Part shown: positions 1-13,315 of the stretch, piece after piece
How the letters are laid out: each line of letters begins with the position of its first letter
Numbering within the stretch: the first letter of the stretch is position 1
NCBI GenBank assembly: GCA_022579005.1
Contig: MU401607.1
Coordinates: forward strand, 32,706 to 96,705
Direction of reading: 5' to 3'
Length of the DNA: 64,000 nt
Source of the DNA: Poronia punctata
Lineage: Eukaryota > Ascomycota > Sordariomycetes > Xylariales > Xylariaceae
Notes under the pieces: model-generated
Told to the model about the DNA's origin: nothing
Database searches by the model: none
The model's input: the letters and a program-made list of their open reading frames with translations, nothing else
Made by a program: the position numbers and the translations under genes

Positions 1-1124
1 AAATCTTAAAGCTATATACTAAAAATTTAAGCATAAATTGTTAACGTTGTAAGCAGCACTTTTTATTATTAAAAACTTATATAATATAGTAGTAAACTTA
101 AATAAAAATATGTTAAAAATATAAGCTTAAGCTATTAAATTTAGTTAAGCCTTTTAAAATTAAAATTTTTAAAAAAAATATATTACTAGTATAGTATAGT
201 AAAAAAAAGCATAGAAATTAAAAAAAACTAATATAGCTTTAAAAAACTAGATTATAACTATAGCTGCTGTTGCTTTAATAAATTAATTTTATTAGTTTAC
301 TTTAAAATTTAATAAATTTAAAACAAAAAATAAATAAATAGCAAAAATAAACTTACTTTTTATTTTTATTAATAATAAAATAAAAAAAAAGTTTAAAGTT
401 TAATTTAAGTATTAATATATGCTATTAAAAAGAAAATTAAAACGTAATTATAATTATTTTATTAATAATAGCAATAAAATTACCTATATTGCTAGTTAAA
501 TAAGTAAAACTGTAGCTAAAAAATTAATAGCTTTTATTTCTTTTAAAAAAAAAGCAAGAACTAATTTTAAAAATATTAGCTAAGGTGTTAAACTATTTAT
601 ATTAATAATATTATAACTTAAATAAATATAAAATAGCTTAAATTAAGTACTAAGATTTTAAAATAACTAATAAAAATAAATTTAGTAATTTTAAAATTTA
701 GTTTACTAAGTAAGCTAGCTAAGCTTAAGTTTTTTTATTTAAATTTAAGCATAATATATATAATAAGCTTTTAAACTATTTAAACGTTTTTTATTTATTA
801 ATAAAAATTAACTTAACTATTACCTTTATATAATATTATAAGTATGCTTAAATTTTTAATTATTAGTAGTATAAAAACTTTATTAATAAATAAAAAATTA
901 ACTTATTTAAAAATAAAAGATTTAAATTTTTAAAAAAAGTATTAGTTAAACTTAAATAACTTAATATTAAACTTAAGATTATAAGATAAACTAAAAAATT
1001 TAGTAGTTAAAAAATAAAAATAAACTATTATAGTATTTTTTGCTTTAAAACTAAAAAAAGCAATATATTTATATATGCTAAACTTAACTTTAAGCAAGCT
1101 AAGCTATTAATTATAAAAAAGCAA

Positions 1125-1166
1125 TGCTTTATTTATTATAAACAAAGCTATTAAAGCAATAATTGC
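1125..1166 (+). pseudogene. Gag CCHC zinc-knuckle relic of a retroelement
   Basis: One frame reads C-F-I-Y-Y-K-Q-S-Y-stop-S-N-N-C. The spacing is exactly that of a retroviral-type zinc knuckle (C-x2-C-x4-H-x4-C). Each departure from the pattern is one C-to-T or G-to-A step: Tyr for Cys, Ser for Gly, Tyr for His, and a stop where Arg or Gln could have been. In an intact element this motif binds RNA as part of the Gag nucleocapsid region. It lies upstream of protease, RT and RNase H remnants on the same strand, which supports the reading. Confidence 0.6.
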
Positions 1167-1431
1167 TTTAAAAAAATAAAATTTAAACGTTTAAATGTTG
1201 CTTAAGTTAGTATAATTATTATTAAAGCTATAAAAATAAAAGTACTAAAAAAATAAAAAAAAAAGTAGCTTAAAAAAACTAAACTTTTATTTTAAGCAAA
1301 GTATTATATTAGCTTTAAAAATAAAAACATATTAAAGTATTTTATTTAACTTTTTAAAAAACTTTTTTAAAAAAAAATTTTTAATAGTTAATTATATTAT
1401 AATAAATAATAAATATATATTAAGTACTAAA

Positions 1432-1470
1432 GCTTTTATAAATATAAAAGTAAACTTATACTTTTTACTA
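1432..1470 (+). pseudogene. Retropepsin (aspartic protease) relic
   Basis: The frame reads A-F-I-N-I-K-V-N-L-Y-F-L-L. This has the shape of the retroelement protease active site (hydrophobic residues, then D-T/S-G-A, then a hydrophobic strand), with Asn for the catalytic Asp, Ile for Thr and Lys for Gly, all single transitions. Its place between the zinc-knuckle relic and the RT relic is what a gypsy-type gag-pol order predicts. The motif is short, so the call depends mainly on context. Confidence 0.5.
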
Positions 1471-2140
1471 AATATAAGTTTTGTTGTTAAAATGTTAAAG
1501 TACTTATAAGCTAAAAAAATTAAAAACTTTAAGCTTGCTTTAATAGCTAGTTATAATAGCAAAAAATTGTAGTTAATTAACTAAGCTTTATAAGCTTATT
1601 TAAAGATTTAAAAATAGGTTTTATAAAATATATTATTTTTTATTATTAATATAAAGCATAATATAATTATTAAAAAGAAGCTTTTTTAGCATTATAATAT
1701 TTTAGTTAATTTATATTATTAACGTTTGCTATTTTTTAATAATTAAAAACTAGCATACTAACTATTAAAAATTGCTATAAATTTAGTAAGTAACTTTTTT
1801 TTATATTTTAAAGCTTAAGCTAACGTTTATTAATAAAATTATTTAATAAATAAAAAAAATAAAAGGTAATATAATAAATAAATAACTTATAAAAAAAAAC
1901 AAGTTTATTTTTTTAATTTAAAAACGTATTTATAAGTTATAATATACTTAACTAAAAAAATCTAACTAGTTACTAAAAATAAAGCTAAACTAACTAGTTA
2001 TAATACTAAGATTTTTTAAAGCTTAAAAAAAAAACTTAGGTATAAACTAAATATAGCAAGGATATAACTTAATAAAACAAATTTTAAATAAAAAAAACTA
2101 TAAACTTTTTTTAAACTATAATAAAAAAAAACAAAAAACT

Positions 2141-2177
2141 AAATATTTAATAAATATAAATATTTAGTTTTTAATAA
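2141..2177 (+). repeat. 37-bp direct repeat, copy 1
   Basis: These 37 bases recur without a mismatch at 5,570-5,606, 3,429 bp away. The unit contains a short inverted repeat (AAATATTT / AAATATTT around an AT-rich loop). The sequence flanking the two copies differs. It lies between the protease and RT relics, so it is not an obvious LTR. Low complexity makes a chance or convergent origin possible. Confidence 0.5.
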
Positions 2178-2962
2178 TACTTATAAGCTTTATTAGCTAA
2201 AACGTGATTATTATAGCTAATATAAGCATTAATTACTTTAAATATTTACTTTTATTATAAAAGCCTTTATATTGTTTATTAAATAAAATAAAATAAAATA
2301 TTATGTTTTTTTTTTATATAAAATATACTAGGTTATTTAATATTATAAAAAAGAAATACTTTTTTTTAATTAGCAAGATTTATAAAATTTAATAAAAAAA
2401 GTAGTACTAAGTTAATATTATAAATATTTAAACGTGTTTAGCAAAGTATTATTAAATAAAATGCTATTAAAATAAGTAAAGGTAAACTACTATATTATTA
2501 TAAATAAAAAACTTAAGTTTTTAAAATATAGCTTTTTATATAAAATAACTTTAAAAAAAGCTAAAACCTATTATAACTATATTTAAAATAACTTATAAAA
2601 AAGCTTTATTAAACTAACTACAATACTATAAGCTGCTTTTGTTTTTTTTGCTTAAAAAAAATAAATTTTTTTAACTATATATAAACTATTATAAATTAAA
2701 TATACTAACTTAAAAAAACTAGTACTTTTTTTTATTAATTAATAAGATTTTAACTTAGTTAACCTAAGCTAAAATATATATTAAAATAAATATTTATTAA
2801 GCTTTTTATAAAATTTAAATAGCTAAAAAAAATAAAGATCTAACTACTTTTAAAACTAAATATAGTGCTTATAAATTTAAAGTTTTACTTTTTAAGTTAA
2901 TTAATAAACTAGCAACTTTTTAAAGGTTTATTAATAATATATTATACAAATATTTAAATATA

Positions 2963-3010
2963 TTTTATATAGTATATATTAATAACATTTTAATTTATTT
3001 AAATAATAAG
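2963..3010 (+). pseudogene. Ty3/gypsy reverse transcriptase active-site relic
   Basis: The frame reads F-Y-I-V-Y-I-N-N-I-L-I-Y-L-N-N-K. This is the RT palm motif in which a Tyr-x-Asp-Asp core is followed by I-L-I-Y. Both catalytic aspartates read as asparagine (GAT/GAC to AAT/AAC), and Leu replaces the usual Ser after I-L-I-Y. The RNase H relic 415 bases downstream is in the same frame. The element is dead and its boundaries and LTRs were not found. Confidence 0.75.
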
Positions 3011-3424
3011 TTAAAATATTAATATTATATATTTTAAGTACTTAATTGTTTATAAAAAGTAAAATTATAAGTTAATATTAAAAAGTGTAAATTTTATATA
3101 ATAAAAACTAAGTTTTTAAGATTTATTATAAGTACTAAAAGTATTAAAGTTAACTAAAAAAAAGTTAAAGTTATAAAGTATTAAAATTTACTTATAAATA
3201 AAAAAAAAGCTAACTTAAAAAAAGTTTGCTTATTTTTAAAATTTTACAACTTTTATTAGCAATTTATTTAAAACTATAAAAAATTAGCAAAGCTATTAAA
3301 TAACTTAACTAGTGCTATATTAATAAAAAAATAAATATAAAAATATTAAAACATATTTAATATACTTTAAATTATGCTAACTAAAGCTTTTATTTTTTAT
3401 TATTTTTTATTTAAAGCTAAAACC

Positions 3425-3475
3425 TTAGTAAAAATAAATATATTTAATAAAGTAGCTATAAGTGTTTTTTTATAA
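3425..3475 (+). pseudogene. Retroelement RNase H relic
   Basis: The frame reads L-V-K-I-N-I-F-N-K-V-A-I-S-V-F-L-stop. It matches the start of the gypsy RNase H domain (V-E-T-D-A-S-D then G-A-V-L-S-Q) if RIP transitions are allowed: Lys for Glu, Asn for both Asp, Phe for Ser, Ser for Gly, and a stop for Gln. It lies in frame with the RT relic at 2,963. Integrase should follow downstream (about 4,000-5,300), but I could not identify a convincing motif there. Confidence 0.65.
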
Positions 3476-5569
3476 AAAAATTATTTATTTAATAATTAAA
3501 AACTTATTGCTTTTTATTTTAAGTTACTATATAAAGCAAAACTTAATTATAAAATTTATAATAAAAAAATATTAGCTATTATAAAAGCGCTATTGTACTA
3601 AAAAGCTAAATTAATAAGTTTATAAGATTATAAGCTATTTATAGTACTAATAAACTATTTTATACTAAAGTACTTTATAATTAAGTAAGTACTTAACTTT
3701 TATTAAACTAAATAAACAAAGCTTATTTTTTAGTATAACTTTATTATTACTTATAAATTAAAGTTTAAAAATACTTTAGTAAACATTTTATTATGCTTAA
3801 AGAAAAACTTAAAAACTTAAAAAAAAAAGAAAAATAAGCAACGTACTATAGCTTTATTTAAGCTTGTTGCTTAAAACCTATTTAAAATACTTATAAGTTT
3901 TATTATATATATAATAAAAAAATTAAATAATATTAAACATATTTAGTATTGTTTTAATAAACTTTATTATATAAGCTAATAAAATAAACTTTAATTTAAA
4001 AAATTTAAAAAGTAAAGCTTAAAAACTAAAACTATTAAATTAGTTTATATTAAGCAAGCTATTATTATATAAAAGTTATTTAGTAGTTTTAAATATTAAT
4101 AATTTTTAAATTAAATTAATTTAAAAAGCGCATATTTAACTAGCTACTACTTACTTAAAACATAAAAAAATAAAAAAGCTAGTTACTTAGCGCTACTAAT
4201 AAAAAAGACTATATAGTAATATTAACTAATACGTAGCTAATTATTTTTATAAAGCTATAAAAGTTTTAAAAAATAAGTTTTTAAGTAAACTAACTTTATT
4301 GCTAGTATTTAAGTATTTATAGCAATATTTAGTTATAAACTTTAAAAGTTTTTTTTAAAATAAGTAAAAATATAATAACGCTTTTATAGTTATAAACATA
4401 CTATTTAAAGCTTTTTAAACTACTTTATATAAAAATATAGCAATAGCTTAAAATGCTATTTAAATATTTTATTAAAAACTATACTATTTTTTTAAATAGC
4501 TAAAAAGTTTTACTAGTAATTAAAAACTATAATTTATTTTTAATTTTATAAATAAGCTATTTAAAATTTATAAAATTAAGCTAAACTTTGCTGCTATAAG
4601 TTATAAATAAATAGCAAAACAAGCTAAAATAATAAACTAATACTTAAAACAACGTTTATATTTTTATATAAGTTACTTTTAAAATAATTAAGCTAAAAAA
4701 TTGCTAATAATAAATATAATTTAAATATTAATATTATATAAATTATTAAGTAAACTATTACTAAAAAAGGTAATTATAAGTAAATAAATAAAAATAAGTT
4801 TTAATTAAAAATTTAAAACTAAAAAACTTGCTTATTTAGCTTTAATAAAGCAAGTAACTAAGCAGCAAGCTTAAAACTTTGCTACTTAAATATAATAGTA
4901 TATAAAAGCTATATAAAAAACTATTTAATAAATATAAGATTAAATAATTATATAAGCTAATTAATATTATTAAAACTTAGATTTTATAGTTAAAAACTTA
5001 GTATATATTATTAAAAAAACCAAGACTTAAACTAACTATTTAAGTAATAAATTTAACTATTTTATAACTTAAAAGCATTACTATATTTTTAAAAAAAAGC
5101 TAAAATATATATTTTAATTAGATTTTTTGTTAATATAAAAAAGTAATTAATAATTTTATACTAACTGCTTATAAAAATATTTAAATACTTTACTTTTAAA
5201 ATAAAAACTACTTTGCTTATTTAGTAAAGTAGTTAATAACTTGTTAAAAAATAAAAAATAAAAAGTTAAATAGATTTTATTATTTTAAATTTAGTATAGT
5301 TAGCTATTTTATTAAGTATTATAAAAAGGTTAAGATTTAAATAATACTTAGTACTTAGCATTAGATTTTTAAAATATACTTATTAAGTTATATTAATTTT
5401 ATAAAGCTTATTTAATAAAACTAAAACTTTTAGTTTATTTAAAAAAATAGTTATAAGCTGCAAAAAAAAATACTTATTTAAAATTATATAAAAATAATAA
5501 CTGCTTATAATACTAAAAAATAAATTTTATTTAACGTTGTAAATAAAGAAAAAAGCAGTATAAGACTTT

Positions 5570-5606
5570 AAATATTTAATAAATATAAATATTTAGTTTT
5601 TAATAA
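5570..5606 (+). repeat. 37-bp direct repeat, copy 2
   Basis: This is the identical partner of the copy at 2,141-2,177. It lies beyond the place where the integrase of the gypsy relic would end. Confidence 0.5.
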
Positions 5607-6359
5607 AGTACTTTTAAATTAATAAAACTATTTACTATATAAACTAAAATTAAGGTTAAATATTTTAAAAATTAATTATTAGCATAATTAAAAAAAACGT
5701 AAAAATTAAAAGTTTTTATTAATTAACTAATAGTGTACGCTAAAAGTAACTTTTTACTGCTTAAAAGTATTAGTTTTTGCTACGTTACCTATTTAATCCT
5801 AAGCGTAATTAATAAAAAACAGTAGATTTTAAAATTTAAAGCAAATTCTTTTTTATAAAAAAAAGATTATAATAAAAAAGTAGTCTTTATATTAATTAAT
5901 CTAATTAATTTTATAAATCTTATAAATATAAAATAAATTTATTAACTTAATAGTTATAAGATTATACTTATTACTTTTTTATTAAAGGCTTATAGTAAAA
6001 GGTAATAGCTATAAATAAACTTTAAGCAAAGGCAATAATAAAGTCTTAAAATAAAAAAAATATAAATAAGTATAAACAATACTACACTATATATTTTAGT
6101 TTTTAGTTTTTTACTTTTAAATTCTATTATTAACATAAAATATATATTAGTCTTTACACTAGTTGTTTTTCTTAACCTTATTACAAAAATGCTAACATTA
6201 CTTTAATACTATTAACATTAATTATAATAGCTTAACTACGTTATTTAAATAGCTTAATTATAGTTAGTTTAATATATTAAAATTACTTTATTACCTTGTT
6301 TACCTTGTCCTATATCTTTTATTGCCTTACTTTAAGCCTTAAAACCCTTTTATTTAACC

Positions 6360-6415
6360 TTGCCCGTTGCTTGTTGCCTATTGCCTGTTACTTGTTGCTT
6401 GTTGCCTGTTGCCTA
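6360..6415 (+). repeat. Heptanucleotide tandem repeat (TTGCCTG)n, 8 copies
   Basis: Eight consecutive 7-bp units of the form TTGCCTG with single changes (TTGCCCG, TTGCTTG, TTGCCTA, TTACTTG). It sits in the least degraded, pyrimidine-rich part of the island (about 6,280-6,450), which retains many cytosines on this strand but few guanines outside TTG. Most differences between units are C/T or G/A. Confidence 0.85.
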
Positions 6416-7741
6416 TTGCTGCGTTTATTCTAGTCCCGGCCCTCTATACTAATATAGCAAATCTATTTATAAAAAATAAAATAGATTATAAGCCCTTTAT
6501 TTTTAAATAAAAAGATAAAAAAAATAAAAAAAAAAAAAGAAAAAAAAAAGAAAAAAAAAAGAATAAAAACAAAAATAAAAACCTAAATACTAGCGTAAGC
6601 TATAGCATTATTGCTATATAAGCTATATATTAACAAAGTTACTTACTTTATAAAAAACTAATAAAAAAAAGCTACTATTATTTAAAATAATAATATAAGC
6701 TTAGAAAAAAAAGCTAAAGCCTACTAACTAAAATAGTAAAATAGCTAAAAATATATATACTTAGTATTTTAATTTTATTTATTAATATTTTTAACTAAAT
6801 AATAAAATAAAATAAATAAAAACATAAGTTATTATATGCTTTTTAATAGTAAATTTTTTTATACTATTATTATTTACTAGCTTAAAAAGTTAAAATTATT
6901 ATAGCTATTTATAGCAATATAAAGCTAACTTTAAATAAGTTTATTATAGCTTAATAGTACTTAGTTAATAATTAAAAAAATTTTAAAAGTTATATTTTAA
7001 ATAATATAAAAATTAGTATATTAAAATATTAAATTAAACTTTAGCTAATAAAAATATAAACTTTATTTTTAAAGTATACTTAATAATTAAGCAATGCTAT
7101 TTTTTTTAACTTAAATATATAGCTAAGTTTAGCTAAAATATATAGCTTAGTATATAGTACTTAGTTATTAAAAAACTTTTTTTAAGTATAAAAATATATA
7201 TAAAATTATATTAACTATAAAAAGTTATAGCTTTTAAGCTAATATTATATAAAATATAAATTTTTTAATATTATATAGTTTTATTTTTATTTATTAGCAA
7301 CTTTAAAAACTAATATATATAATAATATATAAATATATTTTAAAGTTTTACTTTAAAAGTTGCTTAATAAATTTAAGCAAATAAAATAAAAATAAAAAAT
7401 AAAAAAGTATATTATAAATAACTTTATAACTTTTATTTTGCTATACTAAAAAAAGCTTAATTTATTTTAATATTAAAAAATTATTTTTATAAAATATTTA
7501 AATACTTTTATAATTAAAAGCGCTTTAAAAAAATGTTGTTATAGCTAATAAAAAATTTTATAATAAATATTATAATATTAATATTAAATATTGCTTTAAG
7601 TTTAATATTATATTTTTTATATAGTATTATTTATAATAAAATAATAAATTAATAATATAAATAATATAGTTTAAAATTAATAAAAAGCTTTTATTAGCTT
7701 TTACTTTAAATACTTAATAATTAAATAAAAATGTTTTAGCT

Positions 7742-7909
7742 AGCAAAAGTAGTACTTTAGCTAGTAAAAGTAATATAGTAATAAGTAAAAGTAGTACTTT
7801 AGCTAGTAAAAGTAATATAGTAATAAATAAAAGTAGTATAGTAGCAAGTAAAAGTAGTACAATAGCTAGCAAAAGTAATGCTTTAGCTAGTAAAAGTAAT
7901 ATAATAGCT
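7742..7909 (+). repeat. 21-bp tandem repeat, 8 copies, open in one frame
   Basis: Eight units of 21 bp run without indels. In one frame they encode a seven-residue repeat of the type S-K-S-(S/N)-x-x-(A/I), and that frame has no stop from about 7,721 to 7,936, which is exceptional in this island. Neighbouring units differ mainly by transitions (AGC/AGT, GCT/ATA, AGT/AAT). This suggests a former protein-coding heptapeptide repeat that kept its length. The parent gene or element is not recognisable. Confidence 0.75.
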
Positions 7910-10900
7910 AATAAAAAAGCGTTAACTACTTAATATTTTTTTTTTTTTTTTTATATAGCTAAGCTAAGCATTTTTAAGCTTTTAAACATATTTTTTAATT
8001 TTAATACCTTATTAATAAGTTTTTATTTTTTACTTTGCTTATAATAAAGCTATATTTTAGCTTTTAAAATATATTTTTTAAAGCTAAGTAATAATATATA
8101 AAGCTTGCTAGCTAAAGTATATTAAAGTTAATAAGCTAAAATAATAAAAAAAATAAAAGTATATATAAAAACTTATTATTTATTTTTATTAAAAAAGTAT
8201 AAAAGTACTTATATAACTTTAAATTTTAAATTTATTATAAAATATTTAAATATTTTTTATAAAATAAGTATTATATATATTTTAGCTATATATATAATAT
8301 ATATAATAATTTTATAATTTTAAAAAGTTAAAAAAGTTAATTATAATTTTTAAATTAATTATAATTTTAAAATTTAATTATATTAGCTTTAAATTTTTAT
8401 TTAAATATTAAAAAAGTTAATTAATAATTAGCTAATAATTATTAAATAATAAGTAGCAAATTAAATAATACTTGCTTTAGCTATAAAAGTTTACTTAAAA
8501 AATAAATAAAAAAAGTAATAGCATGCTTGCTTTTTTGCTTTTAATAAGTATTTAATAAAAATTTTTATATTTTATTATTAATTTTTATACTTTTTATTTT
8601 TTATACTAAAAATTTTTTTTTAAGTTTTTTACTAAGCTAATTTAAAAACTTAGTTATTATTTTATTATTTATTATATAATTAATTATATAATTAGTTATT
8701 AGCTTTTATATTTTTTTTTTACTTTATTAAATTATTTATAAGTAAGCAAGCTATTTAAAATGCTTAAAATTATTTATTAAAAAAGCAAGCAAGCTTTTAT
8801 TTATAAAATTAAAAAGTATAATATTGCTATATAATTTAAATTATTATTTAAATTTATTAAATAAGTATATAGTATAAAAAAAATAGTAATAATAATATAG
8901 CTATATTTAATACTAAGTATAAAAATAATAATAACTTTAATAAAGTACTTAAGCTTTTTTTTTTAATTATAAGTTTACTTTAAAACGCATTTTAAGTAAT
9001 ATAAGCTAATAATTATTAGTATAAAAGTTTAATAAAGCAAATTTAGTAAAAATACTTATTTAAAAAACTAAAAATAAAAACTTTATTATTTAATTTAATA
9101 TAAGCAATAATATATAAATAGTTAAAAAAAAGTATTTAATATTAAAAAGCTAAAAGTTTTTATTAATTATTAATATTTAAGCTTTAATATTAAAAGCTAT
9201 AATAATAAAGCTAAAAGTATTATTAATAAAAATAATAAGTTTATTAAAAGTAAAATAATATTTATTATATTAAGTACTAAAAAAAATAAGCTTTTTTAAT
9301 AATATTAGTTATACTTATTGCTTTTATTATTTTTATTATTTTTATTAATATACTTATTACTATTTAGTTTTAATTTACTATTATTAAGTATAATTAAAAA
9401 AATTATAATTTAAATAACTTTATTATAGTAATAAAGTTATTTTATATTTATAATAATATAACTTATAAAAAATATAATATAATAAAAAAAATGCTTAAGC
9501 TTTTAAAAATAAGTAAAAGTATTAAAAAGCTAAATATGCTACTTAATATTATTAATATATTAAAATATTATATTAAAAAAAAGTTATTATTATTAAAAAT
9601 ATAATTATAATTAGTTATATTAAATTTAAATAAGCTTTTATTATTTTATTTTTATATTATTAAAGTTATAAGTATTTAAATTAACTAGCTAAAGTAAAAT
9701 ATATTTTTTTTTAACTTTATAAAGTTTTTTAAAAGCATTTTTGCTTTAATACTATTTAAAACTATATATTTTAGTATAGCTAAGCTTATAAACAACTTTA
9801 GCAAAGTATATTACTTTTTTTAATAAGCTAAGTTTATATAAACTATATTAAATAATTTTATATAATATTTTATTAACGCTAGCAAAAAAGTTTAACTTAA
9901 AAAAGCTAATACTTAACTAGTTTTTTTTAATAATATAATTAACTTTATATATGCTTATTATAAATATAGTACTTATTATTTTTAAAAAAATAAAGCTAAA
10001 AAAATATATATTAAGTAAATAATATAAATTTATTATAATTATTAAATAATATAAAAACTTAGTTATATAAACTTAATAAATATTACTAACTTTAATATGC
10101 TACTTATTAATAAAGTAGCTAAAAAAAATATTATTTTTATTATTGCTTATTTTTAAGCACTTACTAAGCTACTTAATATAAACTAGCAAACTTATATTAA
10201 AATTAAAATTAACTTTGCTACTTAGTACAATTTTTATTTTATAAAACTAATTTTTATTTTTAATTTTTTAAAATATATTAGTAGCGCTATAATAATATAC
10301 TAAGCTAATTTTATTAACTTTAATTATTTATTTTAAAGCAATATAAGCTTTAATAATAATTTTAAATTAGTTTTTAGCTATAGTTTTATTTAATAAATAT
10401 ATAGCTGCTAAAATTTAAGCTTTATACTTATAAGCAAAGCAACGCTAGTACTTAAGATTTTAAAAGTTAAAAAGTTTAGCAAAGCTGCTTTAATTTAAAT
10501 TTTTACTTTTAATATTAGCAAAGTATGTTTTTTGCTTATTTTAATATTTATTAATAGCTTTAGCTTATATTAAACTATATATAAGTTTTATATAAAAGTA
10601 TATAATAAAATTGCTATACTACTAAAAGCTAAGCATACTAAATAAATTAACATTTTTTTTTTATACTAAAACTTTATAGCTTAAACTTTTTTAATATAAT
10701 AAAAGCTTTTAAATTAATAAAAAAATTAAATAAAAAACTAAAAGTTAATATTAATAGTTAATAATTAGTTTTTTATACTTTTATATTAATATTTATTAGT
10801 AATATACTTTAATAGTAAGTTAATTTTAAAATACTTAATATTATTATTAATAAAAGCTATTAAAGTTATAAAGTACTTATAAAGCAATATAATAAGCTAA

Positions 10901-13315
10901 GCTTTAATATTATAAATAATATATATAATTATTTTAAAATATTATATTAATAAAAAGCTTTAAATAAGCTAGCAATACTAGTAGCTAAATAAAAATATTT
11001 ATTAAAAACTAGCATTTTTTTTTAATAGCTAGCAGTTTTAAATATAGCTTTTATATTAAATATAATTAATATATGTTTAAATAACTTAGCTTATTTAAAA
11101 TTTAATAATATTATAAAAATAACTTACTAATTGCTTATTAATATAATTTAAATTTTTACTATTAATATTTAGTAATTAAGCTAATATATAATAAGTAATA
11201 AAACTTTAAGCAATTATTAAGTATATTTAAGTACTTTATAAAATGCTTTTTTTTTTTTAGCTAAGCTGCTATTTAATTTTTTTTTATATTATAAATTATA
11301 GTTTTTAAAAATATGCTTATTAGTTTATTTTAATAACTATAATTATATATTATTAGTTATAAAAGTATTATTTAAAATAACTATTTTTAAAAGCTATTAA
11401 GCTTATATTTTAAATAAAAATTATAGCTAAAAAGTATAAAGTTAACTTAATAGTTATAAATATTATAGCAAAGGTTTTTATAGCAATAATTTAAACTAAT
11501 ATATTTTTATATGCTAACAAGCTTAATATTTACTACTATAATTTATAAGTTTTTATAAAAACAATTTATATAAGTTGCTAAATATTTAAGCAACTTTATT
11601 TAGCAGCTTTAACTACTTTTAAAACTTATAATATATTATAAAGTTTAAAAGCAAGCACTATATTTTATTAGGTTTTATTAATACTTTTAACTTTTTTAAT
11701 TATAACTTTAATTAAATAAAATATAAAAAATAATATTAACGTTAGCTATTTTAGTACGTTATAAAAAGCTAAAAAATATAATTAGTAGTTTAATTATTTA
11801 AATATTTATATTAAATTATATTATTATAATATTTTTTATTAATATAAGTTAGTATTATTATTAATAGTATTATTAAAAAAAATAAAATATAAATAAGTTT
11901 TTTATATTTTAGCTTTTTATTTTAATATTTTAAATTATTTTGTTTTAATGTTTTAGTTTTTTTTTTTAACATTTAGTATACTATAAGTTATACTTTTAAT
12001 TTTATATTTTAAAAAGTTAAAAAAGTAATTAAGGTTTTAGTATAATGTAAATTTTTTAAGTTATATTTTTAATTTTATATTATAAAAAGTAAAAAAAGTA
12101 GCTAAAAATATTATTAAAAGTTTTACTTTTTAAATATTAATATTTTTTAATTATATAAAAATAATAATAAGTTTGCTTAAAAATAACTTAAACTAATATT
12201 TTTATTATAGCTATATATTATACTAATTACTTAGCCTAGCTTTTTTTAAGTTAATAAAACACTAATTATATTATTATATACTATATAAGTAATAAAAAAT
12301 AATTATAACTTAAATAAACTATTAAAGCTTTAAATATAACTTATTTAAATATAAAAACTTAGTTTAAATAATTTAATTAACTTTAATTAATAAGTTTAAA
12401 TATAATAAACTAAAAATTATTATAATACTTTAAAACTTAAGCAAAACTATTTTAATTATTTTTATTAGTTTGCTTTTTTAAACTAACTACTTTAATAAAA
12501 AAAATATTAAAAATTTTAATAACTTATTTATTTTTATTTAAATAGTTAGTAATAAAATATATTTAAAGCTTTTTATTTTTATTTATATTAAAGCTAAGTA
12601 TTATATATAAATATTTAAGCTTTTAGTATAAGTTGCTAGTATATTTATATTGTTTAATATAATATTAAATAAAGTATATTAAATAAATTATAAAAAAGTT
12701 ATTATTATTATAAAAAGCGTAATTAAGTAATAAAAAAAGTTTTATTTAATAAAAAATAAGTTAAAGTTAAATAAAAAAAACTTTTAAGTAGCTAACTTTG
12801 TTTTTAGCTATAATATAAATATATAGCAAATTATACTTTATTATAGCTACTATATTGCTTATTATAATAGTTATAAAAATTATATTAACTAGTTTTTTAT
12901 TTATAAAATCTTTAGTATATTTACTTTAAAAAATAAAATTATATATTAAGCTAATTTAATTATATATAAGTTTTAATAACTTTTATTTTTTTTACGTTAT
13001 TACTTTTATTATTAACTTTTTTAATTAAGTAAACCTTTTAACTTAGCTACTTATTATATAAGTTTTTACTTTAAACTAGCTTTTTAATATTATTATAAAT
13101 ATTAAAAAATATAATTAAACAATTATTAATTTTTTTACTATTAAAAAAACAAGCTTTTATATAGTTTTATTTATTTATAATGTTAATAATTAAATATAAA
13201 ATATAGTTACTAATTTTTAAGCTACTTTAATAAATAAAGTTTTATTTATTAACTAATATATTTAATTTAGCTAAAAAGTAGTTAAATATAATTAAAACTA
13301 AAAAAGCTTAGTATA

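Noticed and set aside
7721..7936. Heptapeptide repeat as a living gene
   Set aside because: There is no start, no continuation and heavily mutated surroundings; kept as a repeat relic instead.
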